33,037 nt of DNA, taken from assembly GCF_904846645.1 (NCBI RefSeq), contig NZ_CAJHBO010000027.1:1-33037 (forward strand), given 5' to 3'. Position numbers and translations under genes: made by a program. This document shows, one piece after another, positions 26,435 through 33,037 of the stretch (position 1 is its first letter; the number at the start of each line of letters is the position of its first letter). The notes beneath the pieces were generated by a model. That model was not told the origin of the DNA. It searched no databases and worked only from the letters and a program-made list of their open reading frames with translations. This stretch comes from Psychrobacter sp. Pi2-1. Its GTDB lineage: Bacteria > Pseudomonadota > Gammaproteobacteria > Pseudomonadales > Moraxellaceae.

Positions 26435-26920
26435 CTACTGTATTAATTCACAAAACATACGCAGCTGCTGCTCTGTCTCTTGCCGCTGTGCCTCAACGCG
26501 CTCAAATTCATCCAATGCTTTTTTGGCATCATCTTGTGCGATAGCAAACTGCTGACTTAGCGTTCGCTTTTGATTAGCACACGCTTGATCCTGCTGGCGC
26601 ATTAGAGCAAGCCTAGCCGTAATACTTTTTGTCATGCGCTCATTGAGCATAAACAGTAGCTGCTCTTGCTCTTCATACTGTGACGCACATGCCTGTGCCG
26701 CCTGCGAGACAAGACGATAAAGCGCAACGTATTGGCTAAGTGAGTAGGCCGCTTGACACTGGCGCTGGTAATCCTCAAGATCACGTTGACGCGCTTGGCT
26801 TTCTCTTTTTAGACGACTCAACGCTTGCTGCGACTCTGCCCGCGAGTCCTGCTCAAACATACTTGCTAAAGAGCACGCAATAGCATCTACTGCCGTGATA
26901 CCAAAACCTAACCAAAACAT
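26435..26920 (-). CDS. B2p: coiled-coil protein with hydrophobic N-terminus
   Basis: 161 residues. A hydrophobic start (FWLGFGITAVDAIACSLASMF) is followed by charged coiled coil with many glutamines to the end. It is the counterpart of the gene at 17484-18053: same order after an A-type gene, same M-aromatic-Trp start and similar coil. The membrane helix is less clear here because of an internal aspartate. No known family is recognised. AAAGGA precedes the ATG; it is 122 bases after A2p. Confidence 0.7.
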   Translation of the reverse strand: MFWLGFGITAVDAIACSLASMFEQDSRAESQQALSRLKRESQARQRDLEDYQRQCQAAYSLSQYVALYRLVSQAAQACASQYEEQEQLLFMLNERMTKSITARLALMRQQDQACANQKRTLSQQFAIAQDDAKKALDEFERVEAQRQETEQQLRMFCELIQ

Positions 26921-27042
26921 ACGCGTATTCCTTTGTCAGTAAGCCACTCAATAAGGTAAGACGTTCATTTGGCAACTCATGATTATTACTGTCATTACCG
27001 CCATTGGTGTACGCTTTCTATAGTAATAGGTCCAATATCATC

Positions 27043-27537
27043 CTAGTGCACATCCGTCAAAACCTGTGAGCCTTCAACCATCATACTGCTACTGTGTTTG
27101 AAGGCAGTGAGCGCATGACTGCTCAGCTTGCGATGATTGGCAATCAAATCGGATTGCTTGGCTTGCAAGGTATCTATGATAGTTTTGATCAGCTGTAGTT
27201 GCTCAATGTCTATGTCCGGATCACATATACGGTCGATCAGCTTGACGAGCATGGTATTTGAGTCGTTATACATTTTCATGACATCTACAGAGTTCTGACG
27301 ATTGTGTGCCAATGTGACGCCGAACTGTTCACTCAATTGATGCAGATTGGCCATTTGTCTTTCATGATCGTTTTTTTCTTGCTGCATCGCATAGTTGGCT
27401 TGTTTATGCATGGTCTCACGCTGCAGGGCTGTCTGATTGGTAGCATGACGATACTCCATGATATGGCTACATAATCTCAAGCCTTCCGTGACTAGCTCAT
27501 TAATATAAGGGGCGGCAACGATAAGCGATTTTGACAT
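27043..27537 (-). CDS. A2p: helical coiled-coil protein, paralog of A1p
   Basis: 164 residues from ATG 27537, which has GGAGA upstream. A longer frame to 27633 would start before the predicted transcript and lacks a ribosome site. LIVAAPYINELVTEGLRLC then YRHATNQTALQRETMHKQAN align with the first 50 residues of A1p, and the rest is coiled coil. The function is unknown. It shares a central operator with the small membrane protein gene on the other strand. Confidence 0.72.
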   Translation of the reverse strand: MSKSLIVAAPYINELVTEGLRLCSHIMEYRHATNQTALQRETMHKQANYAMQQEKNDHERQMANLHQLSEQFGVTLAHNRQNSVDVMKMYNDSNTMLVKLIDRICDPDIDIEQLQLIKTIIDTLQAKQSDLIANHRKLSSHALTAFKHSSSMMVEGSQVLTDVH

Positions 27538-27655
27538 TGTAATTCTCCATATCATATAAATATGCCTGGCTTGACGGCTAGGCGTAGATGTAGCGTTATG
27601 GTTCGGTAAAACCATGGGTGAGATGATAGCCAATCAAGTAGGTTGATTGTCAATT

Positions 27656-27669
27656 TGACAAGCTTGTCA
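27656..27669. promoter_or_regulatory. Operator between A2p-B2p and the 39-residue gene
   Basis: A perfect TGACAAGCTTGTCA is centred at 27662.5. On the minus strand TATCAT (27628-27623) and on the plus strand TAAGAT (27697-27702) both begin 34.5 bases away. One symmetric site therefore serves two divergent promoters. Confidence 0.75.
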
Positions 27670-27749
27670 TGACTGAGTTGGGTCATACTATTAACGTAAG
27701 ATAGTTCTGATGATTGGCAATCGTGCTGATTGTATGAGGAGCGAGTAGT

Positions 27750-27869
27750 ATGGCGGCGATTTTTGGGTTGTTAGTGATGTTTTTGATTGGCGGTTCAGTG
27801 ATGTTGCTGTTCGTCGCTATCATTGGCGCGATTATCAAAGCGGTGATGTATCTGTTTGGTCATCGCTGA
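27750..27869 (+). CDS. Small single-pass membrane protein (39 residues)
   Basis: ATG 27750 is preceded by GAGGAG at eight bases, and the frame ends at TGA 27869. The product begins MAAIFGLLVMFLIGG and continues as hydrophobic sequence to AIIKAVMYLFGHR, giving one long or two short membrane helices and a basic tail. It is too short for routine gene calling. The correct-spacing operator upstream and a good ribosome site support it as real. Type III loci often carry membrane effectors; that role here is only inference. Confidence 0.65.
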   Translation: MAAIFGLLVMFLIGGSVMLLFVAIIGAIIKAVMYLFGHR

Positions 27870-27912
27870 GTACAATCGCTAACTACAGTAGATACAAGAC
27901 TATAGTGAGCGG

Positions 27913-28221
27913 TTAGAGCGTCTTATCTGTTAGACGCTTCACGCTATAGGGTTCGAGCTTGGCATCAAGCTGGGACAATTGCTCAGCGGACAGCTCAATA
28001 CCGCGCAGATGCTCTGGAATACATAGGCTCAAATGCAGATAGCTGATACCACACTCGCCTAGATCCGCCACCAAGTTAATGGGCAAAGAACCTACGACTG
28101 TGTCACCAGCCGATAGGGTGTCATTACTGCCTAAGTGGGTGAGGTGTGTATCGTACTGATGACCCATGTGATTCATCCACTCAACTGCGCCCTGATGACG
28201 GCTGACCAAATAGACTGTCAT
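27913..28221 (-). CDS. csx16: Csx16 (VVA1548 family)
   Basis: 102 residues from ATG 28221 with GGAG upstream. MTVYLVSRHQGAVEWM, DTHLTHLG, GDTVVGSLPINLVADL and YLHLSLCIPEHLRGIELSAEQL are the full run of conserved Csx16 blocks. Csx16 occurs with type III systems and has been described as a cyclic oligoadenylate-degrading (ring nuclease) candidate, which would switch off Can2 and other CARF effectors. It is monocistronic with a perfect operator upstream. Confidence 0.9.
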   Translation of the reverse strand: MTVYLVSRHQGAVEWMNHMGHQYDTHLTHLGSNDTLSAGDTVVGSLPINLVADLGECGISYLHLSLCIPEHLRGIELSAEQLSQLDAKLEPYSVKRLTDKTL

Positions 28222-28301
28222 ACTGCTCCTCAACTAAATATACGATCAATGTACTGCTGACTGGGGGCTATTATAGAGGGTGTCGTTTGCCAGTCTTACT
28301 A

Positions 28302-28315
28302 TGACAAGCTTGTCA
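28302..28315. promoter_or_regulatory. Operator upstream of csx16
   Basis: A perfect TGACAAGCTTGTCA is centred at 28308.5. TATAAT on the minus strand (28275-28270) begins 33.5 bases away. This is the best -10 among the nine units and helps fix the spacing rule. Confidence 0.78.
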
Positions 28316-28444
28316 GAAAAAGTATTACACAGATATATTGCACAGTTACGACTTATGTTTAACAATTAATAACCAGTGCCGCTTGCTATCAATGATAGTC
28401 AGTATATCAATATCGCTGTTGCACAGATGGATGACTTGCATTAC

Positions 28445-28677
28445 TATAATATAGTGAGCTATCACTATTCACACCCTAAGTGATTAGGGGCGGATTCAGA
28501 CTTTATCTGACGAAGATATGGGCTATTATTTAACGTTTCAGACATATAATTGGTTATTATTTATACAATTTATGGTAAAAAATTGGTTAAAAAAACACCA
28601 ACTTTTAAGCCGACTTTTGTCGATTAAATATTGATATATAAGTTATTGATTTTTTTGATAATAAAAATGGTTGTACA
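28445..28677 (+). promoter_or_regulatory. Leader of array A5 with anti-repeat and -10 box
   Basis: TATAAT at 28445-28450 is 228 bp from the first repeat, with a predicted start near 28457. The inverted repeat copy lies at 28467-28501, 177 bp from the first repeat. Over most of its length it is the reverse complement of leaders A1 and A2. Confidence 0.75.
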
Positions 28678-29327
28678 GTCTGAAACGCTCCCTGATTTCT
28701 AAGGGATTAAGACAACTAAAACGTTACTTATAGGTTGGTCACCGGGGTCTGAAACGCTCCCTGATTTCTAAGGGATTAAGACATAATACGTACTTTATTC
28801 TTAGCATCTTGGTTTGTCTGAAACGCTCCCTGATTTCTAAGGGATTAAGACACTAGAGAGTTAGGAAATTGGATAGCTTTGGTTAAGTCTGAAACGCTCC
28901 CTGATTTCTAAGGGATTAAGACTTAGCGTATACCTGTTCCCCACTAGACGTAGTTGTCTGAAACGCTCCCTGATTCCTAAGGGATTAAGACGATTTAGTT
29001 TTAACTGAGCGCATAGGATTCTCTGTCTGAAACGCTCCTTGATTTCTAAGGTAAGCGAGGATCAGTAAGCGTGTGGGGCACGCTTACCCGAAGCGCAAGG
29101 CAAGAGCTATGCTCGCGCAGCCGTTAAAATGGCAGATAGGATTTTCTTAAGACGAGATACACCAGTCTGAACAGAAAACTCTAGATTTTCTCTTGTGTCG
29201 GGGCAAAGAAGTACTTTACTATGTCCATCTTCATTCCTGACTCTTAAAGGATTAAGACTCTTTATCAGTGGTACTTGTGATACGACATTAAGTCTGAACT
29301 GTTTACTAATTTTCGAGATATTAAAAA
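28678..29327 (+). CRISPR. CRISPR array A5 (leader on the left, read rightward)
   Basis: Complete repeats lie at 28678, 28747, 28816, 28887 and 28956, with spacers of 33-35 bases. An interrupted repeat spans 29025-29258 and a decayed one lies at 29292-29327. The distal end shares an old stretch with the distal end of A3. The first five repeats are clean and match A1 and A2. Confidence 0.95.
29025..29258 (+). repeat. Composite hairpin element in array A5
   Basis: Truncated repeat 29025-29051, module with GTAAGCGTG/CACGCTTAC and GAGC/GCTC stems, GTCTGAA at 29165-29171, 62-base insert 29172-29233, and repeat end 29234-29258. The GTAAGCGTG stem corresponds to GTAAGTGTCT in A2 and A3, with both sides changed together. 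Confidence 0.85.
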
Positions 29328-29420
29328 GGAGGTTCATTATGTGGATTATCAATACTTATTAATATGTACAGAAAACCCTAGATTCTCTTTTGCATCGGGA
29401 TAGAGCTGTGTAATGCTTTA
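29328..29420 (+). repeat. Degraded distal end of array A5
   Basis: Contains the shared A3/A5 stretch (reverse complement of AATAAGTATTGATAATCC) and a decayed insert hairpin (AGAAAACC region, 29368 onward). Confidence 0.6.
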
Positions 29421-29428
29421 TAAAATAT

Positions 29429-29464
29429 AAAAAAGGACACAACGTCATCGTTGTGTCCTTTTTT
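29429..29464. terminator. Terminator of array A5 transcript
   Basis: AAAAAAGGACACAACG pairs fully with CGTTGTGTCCTTTTTT around a TCAT loop, giving a T-run on the plus strand. It ends rightward pre-crRNA from A5. Confidence 0.9.
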
Positions 29465-29639
29465 GTGCCTTTAGATTCTTTGAGACTACTTAAACTTTCT
29501 ATATCGGATAACATATCTATTGATAATTAAAATAAAGTTGACTACTATTGTTTATTCAATTAGCTATGTCTATTAGCTGTATTTCATAGATATATTTGTG
29601 GATTGCAAATAGCATTTACACCTTACGAATGAGACTGAA

Positions 29640-30656
29640 ATGAAAAAGAATAAGACTAAAGTGGCGATGATATTGGGTCTATGTGCAGCATTTGGCGCAG
29701 GTAGTGCAATCGCTGGTTTACAAGCTTTTGAATTAGAGAATACGGAGCAACCTCAGTGTGGCTACAAAGATGACAGAGGAAAAGTCATCGTACCTGCAAA
29801 ATATTATGGCTGCGGTGGCTTCTCTGAAGGTATGGCTCGTGTCGCAATCATGAAAATGGGAATGGTCAAAGGCTATGACGGCGGTGAGGACTACGAAGAC
29901 TATCTGTACTGGCAAGGCTATATTAACGAAGCAGGAAAATTAGTCATACCTGTTGAGTATCAAGCACCGATGACTGGTGGCTATTATATTGATTTTCGAG
30001 ATTTCCAAGAAGGTATGGTAGCCGCATATAAAGACGGTAAATACGGCTATATGAATAAGGCAGGGAAAATGACCATACCTTACTTATATCAGAGTGCCGG
30101 TGATTTTAATGATGGGCTAGCAGTGGTGAGTAAAAATGATAAATTTGGAGCAATTGATAAAACGGATAAAACAGTCGTACCGTTTAAATTTGACTGGCTA
30201 GATGACTATTCAGAAGGATTGGCCAGATATAACACATCTACATTGGGTGACGAAGATAGCAAAACAGGTTTTATAGACACCTCTGGCAAAACAGTGATAG
30301 CAGCCAAATGGGATGAGGCAATGGAGTTCTCAGAAGGACTGTCTGCTGTCAAGACTGGAGACTATAGAAGTGGTAAATGGGGCGTCATCGATAAAAAAGG
30401 TAAGGTCATTGTTTCACCAAAATATGACATGGCTTATATAGAGCCAATGGGAGATGCGGTAGATATTGATGGTGGCCGCTATGAAAATGGGAAGCTCGAT
30501 GTCTATAACCTAAATACTCAAAGCACTAGTGCTTATGATAATGGCTATGACAGTATCACGCGCTATACATTAGACCGCCAAGGAAAAGTACTGTCCAAAA
30601 AAACCTATACAGATTGGAATGAGATAGACCAAGAGCGCTATCCGCAAAACGATTAG
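29640..30656 (+). CDS. Secreted WG-repeat protein
   Basis: 338 residues. A signal peptide (MKKNKTKVAMILGLCAAFGA to about residue 25) is followed by repeated units such as GYMNKAGKMTIPYLY, GAIDKTDKTVVPFKF, GFIDTSGKTVIAAKW and GVIDKKGKVIVSPKY. These are WG (KWG) beta repeats with the usual G-[YFV]-[IM]-[DN] start and SEGLA-type links. It is likely periplasmic or exported; the binding partner is unknown. It lies outside the regulon (no operator seen) and outside the CRISPR transcripts. Confidence 0.85.
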   Translation: MKKNKTKVAMILGLCAAFGAGSAIAGLQAFELENTEQPQCGYKDDRGKVIVPAKYYGCGGFSEGMARVAIMKMGMVKGYDGGEDYEDYLYWQGYINEAGKLVIPVEYQAPMTGGYYIDFRDFQEGMVAAYKDGKYGYMNKAGKMTIPYLYQSAGDFNDGLAVVSKNDKFGAIDKTDKTVVPFKFDWLDDYSEGLARYNTSTLGDEDSKTGFIDTSGKTVIAAKWDEAMEFSEGLSAVKTGDYRSGKWGVIDKKGKVIVSPKYDMAYIEPMGDAVDIDGGRYENGKLDVYNLNTQSTSAYDNGYDSITRYTLDRQGKVLSKKTYTDWNEIDQERYPQND

Positions 30657-30662
30657 TGAGCC

Positions 30663-30708
30663 TTGAATTAAATATCATAGACTATGTGATAACTGATATT
30701 TAATTCAA
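30663..30708. terminator. Perfect inverted repeat after the WG gene
   Basis: TTGAATTAAATATCA and TGATATTTAATTCAA flank 16 bases. It lies seven bases after the stop codon. It probably acts as a transcript end or 3' stabiliser, although no T-run follows. Confidence 0.5.
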
Positions 30709-30778
30709 ACTATAGTCAGCCGAAAGACTCAACTAGCCTATAGAAATATCGTCTTAAAATACTCTTTAAGGAATTGTA

Positions 30779-32596
30779 ATGTCATTAAGTAATAAACTAT
30801 TTATCAGTCCATCTGTTGTTATTGAATCTATGCGGGACAATGGTTATAAGAATACAGCCTATGCTGTAGCTGAATTAATAGATAACAGCATCCAAGCTGC
30901 TGCGACAGAAGTCTACTTTGTTGTATATGAAAAACAGATACAAAATACTGATGGTTCAAAAGGTGGGAAGCAAATTGATAAGATCGCAATTATCGATAAT
31001 GGTAGTGGTATGCCACCTGAAATCTTACATGCAGCATTAGAGTTTGGCGCTTCCGAGAACCGTAAAGATTTAAAAGGCATGGGCAAGTTTGGAATGGGAT
31101 TACCAAACTCAAGTATTTCACAGTGTAGAAGAACAGATGTTTATAGCTGGCAACATGGTAAGCCAGCTTATACTACTTATTTGGATATTAAAAAAATTCA
31201 AGAAGACAAGCAGGAACATATCCTTTATCCGCATCGAACTGAAATTCCTGATTATTTATCATTACCTTTTGAAGGAGATGTTTCTAATTCTGGTACCGCA
31301 GTAGTTTGGAGCGATCTAGATAAGTTGCATTGGAAGACTTCTGCGGCACTACTACGAAACACTCAAGATATTATCGGTAGAATGTATCGCCGTATGATAA
31401 ATAATGGCGATGTTAAGGTAATTTTCCAAACCTATTATATGACTGATGATGCTTTATTTGGATCTGAATATATATTAGATAATAGCACGTCTTTTGTTGC
31501 TAATGATCCTCTACAACTCATAGTTAATACCACTCTTAAAGACATCAAGGACTACCCTGAAGAGCTTAAAACAAAACCTGCTTTCAAAACTGCCTTTTCT
31601 GATAGCTTCGAGATATTGTTGAATAATGGTAAAAAAGGGATAGTAACTATTACCTCTGCTATGATCGCTGATGAGTTGGTTGAAAAGCTCCGAGAATCAA
31701 CGACAGGATATATTGGTAATACTGATATAGGTAAAAAATTAAAGAATAATATTGGTCTTTCGATCATGCGTGCAGGTCGAGAGCTAGATTTGATAGAGAA
31801 TTTTAAAATCTTCGATGATAAACGTAAAGACCGATGGATGGGCGTAGAAATTGAGTTTGAGCCAGTGCTAGACGATTTCTTTGGTGTGACTAATAATAAG
31901 CAGTCTGCTAATAAGATTAGACCTATTGATATGCAAGATATTATGATCCAACAAGGTTGTAATGAGCCAACAGAAGCGTTGGATTTACTTGAAAGACAAA
32001 ATCCTGAAGATGCTCAACTTGTAAAATGTTTAAATAAAATTATCTCAGCATTTGAGATGTCATATCGTAAAGTAGACGCTATCAACCTAGCGGGCTTAAA
32101 GCATCAAAGTGTAGAACATCATAGGATGAAGACCGATAGTGTGAACCTGAAGGCTACTTATGTTAATGAGAAGAGCAGTCAAAAAAGAGGTGGAATTGAC
32201 AAGTCTCCTACGAAAGAAAGTCTGGAAAAAAGCTTTAAAGACTTAGCTGATAAGGGACTGCTATCTAAAGAAAAAGTGCCACAAATGATTGAAGAGATTT
32301 TAGAAAACAATCTGCGTGTCAAGTTTGAAGAAATAAATCTACCATTTGACCAGTTTTTTGATGTAACTGTAAGCGACGGGTTTATCTTAATTGAAATCAA
32401 TCCAGAACATACTTTCTACAAAAACTTTATCCAAAATGCTACTGAAGAGAATAAAGACTTACTTAAGCTAAGTTTGGCTGCTTGGGGGCATATGGAGTCA
32501 GAAGCAGTCTCATCAGATAGAAGAAGGCAATACGAAGTGGTTCGTCAAAACTGGGGTCAATTCCTTTCTGAATATATGGCAATGGATGGGCAGTGA
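30779..32596 (+). CDS. GHKL (HSP90/MutL/MORC-like) ATPase
   Basis: 605 residues. AELIDNSIQA (31-40) is the N-box, IIDNGSGMP (71-79) binds the adenine, and KGMGKFGMGLP (99-109) is the glycine lid, all of the Bergerat ATP fold. The remaining 450 residues are not recognised beyond a transducer-like region and a C-terminal helical part (from about 460). Such proteins occur in bacterial defence islands, often of unknown action. AAGGA precedes the ATG. It has no operator of the CRISPR type. Confidence 0.85.
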   Translation: MSLSNKLFISPSVVIESMRDNGYKNTAYAVAELIDNSIQAAATEVYFVVYEKQIQNTDGSKGGKQIDKIAIIDNGSGMPPEILHAALEFGASENRKDLKGMGKFGMGLPNSSISQCRRTDVYSWQHGKPAYTTYLDIKKIQEDKQEHILYPHRTEIPDYLSLPFEGDVSNSGTAVVWSDLDKLHWKTSAALLRNTQDIIGRMYRRMINNGDVKVIFQTYYMTDDALFGSEYILDNSTSFVANDPLQLIVNTTLKDIKDYPEELKTKPAFKTAFSDSFEILLNNGKKGIVTITSAMIADELVEKLRESTTGYIGNTDIGKKLKNNIGLSIMRAGRELDLIENFKIFDDKRKDRWMGVEIEFEPVLDDFFGVTNNKQSANKIRPIDMQDIMIQQGCNEPTEALDLLERQNPEDAQLVKCLNKIISAFEMSYRKVDAINLAGLKHQSVEHHRMKTDSVNLKATYVNEKSSQKRGGIDKSPTKESLEKSFKDLADKGLLSKEKVPQMIEEILENNLRVKFEEINLPFDQFFDVTVSDGFILIEINPEHTFYKNFIQNATEENKDLLKLSLAAWGHMESEAVSSDRRRQYEVVRQNWGQFLSEYMAMDGQ

Positions 32597-32614
32597 TACA
32601 TACCATGGTAATCT

Positions 32615-32660
32615 CAGCTTTGCCAGTAAAAATCCTAGATTTTATCTTACGTAGAAGCAA
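32615..32660. repeat. Remnant of the array hairpin element outside any array
   Basis: CCAGTAAAAATCCTAGATTT followed by TATCTTACGTAGAAGCAAAAGC resembles the insert (AGAAAATCC / GATTTTCT then CTTGCGTCGGGGCAAAGC). No CRISPR repeat lies beside it, so it is a stray fragment or a decayed array end. Confidence 0.4.
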
Positions 32661-32686
32661 AAGCTTGATAGCAGCTCATAAATGAG

Positions 32687-32716
32687 AAAGCACACAACAT
32701 AATCGCTGTGTGCTTT
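32687..32716 (+). terminator. Terminator after the GHKL ATPase gene
   Basis: AAAGCACACA pairs with TGTGTGCTTT around a ten-base loop and is followed by TT on the plus strand. Bases 32717 to about 32850 hold nothing else I can name. Confidence 0.7.
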
Positions 32717-32849
32717 TTGATGCCTATATATTTTAAATAAAACCATTATTGTTGAGATAGGTTCAATCGCTTTTACTTGTTATTCAATATTTATCGATAT
32801 ACGTTAAATTAAATGAAGTTATATTAAGCCTAGAAAATAAAGTTACAGG

Positions 32850-33037
32850 TTGCCTGAGCTATGCTGAAGAAACCGTACAACTAAACTTGGTAAACTAAGC
32901 GTATTAACTAGAGTTTACCATGACCAAGAAAGTAAGAACCTACAGTGACGAATTTAAAGCAGAAGCCGTTAAGAAGATAGCAGACAATAACGGTAATGTT
33001 TCAGCCACAGCCAAGCAACTTGGCATAGCGATGCAAA
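32850..33037 (+). mobile_element. Start of a second IS3-family element (runs off window)
   Basis: The orfA start at 32920 is preceded by about 70 non-coding bases beginning around TGCCTGAGCT. The exact terminal inverted repeat cannot be fixed from one end, so the left boundary is an estimate. Confidence 0.45.
32920..33037 (+). CDS. IS3-family transposase OrfA, N-terminal fragment (runs off window)
   Basis: 39 codons are visible, beginning MTKKVRTYSDEFKAEAVKK and continuing NNGNVSATAKQLGIA. This is the helix-turn-helix (transposase_8) start of IS3-family OrfA. The ribosome site is poor. It differs from the left-edge OrfA, so the two IS ends are not copies of one element. Confidence 0.85.
   Translation, partial: MTKKVRTYSDEFKAEAVKKIADNNGNVSATAKQLGIAMQ

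Overview
The window is a type III-B (Cmr) CRISPR-Cas island. It has five CRISPR arrays, two adaptation and processing blocks and a large set of ancillary genes, and it is bounded on both sides by the starts of IS3-family insertion sequences. Base composition, short AT-rich leaders and protein style suggest a gammaproteobacterium of the Moraxellaceae, most likely Psychrobacter. That is an impression from the sequence, not a database result.

Layout, left to right: IS3-family orfA fragment (1-61); array A1 with leader (128-1572); LRAT-fold gene (1806-2249, +); frameshifted TM1812/Csx2 CARF-HEPN gene (3459-2282, -); array A2 with leader (3817-5008); adaptation operon methyltransferase-like, AlkB-like, cas2, cas1, cas2 (8809-5126, -); array A3 with leader (8948-10480); effector operon coiled-coil A1p, membrane coiled-coil B1p, cmr1 to cmr6 (18609-10522, -); NE0113-family CARF gene (19849-18716, -); operon cupin, helical protein, Gre-like factor, dTMP-kinase-like, Can2/Card1 (24029-19955, -); cas6 (25289-24138, -); array A4 (25499-26335, read rightward); second A/B coiled-coil pair (27537-26435, -) divergent from a 39-residue membrane protein (27750-27869, +); csx16 (28221-27913, -); array A5 (28445-29420, read rightward); WG-repeat secreted protein; GHKL ATPase; second IS3-family orfA start.

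How the parts fit: Cas6 processes pre-crRNA and Cmr1-6 bind target RNA. Cmr4 keeps Asp26 for RNA cleavage. Cmr2 (Cas10) lacks a visible HD nuclease but keeps the GGDD cyclase motif. Defence therefore probably runs through cyclic oligoadenylate (cOA) signalling to CARF proteins (Can2/Card1, NE0113-family, TM1812/Csx2), with Csx16 as a likely off-switch.

Three structures are not explained by ordinary annotation. (1) A palindromic operator, consensus TGACAAGCTTGTCA, lies upstream of nine transcription units, always centred 33.5 or 34.5 bases from a -10-like hexamer. It joins cas operons, the coiled-coil pairs, the LRAT gene and csx16 into one regulon. (2) All five leaders carry an inverted, degenerate copy of the CRISPR repeat 168-177 bp upstream of the first repeat. 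In four of them it sits just after a -10 box placed 227-228 bp from the array, so the pre-crRNA would begin with an anti-repeat. (3) Arrays are invaded by composite hairpin elements that always split the repeat at the same place, usually with a 62-bp insert that preserves the Cas6 stem and 5' handle.
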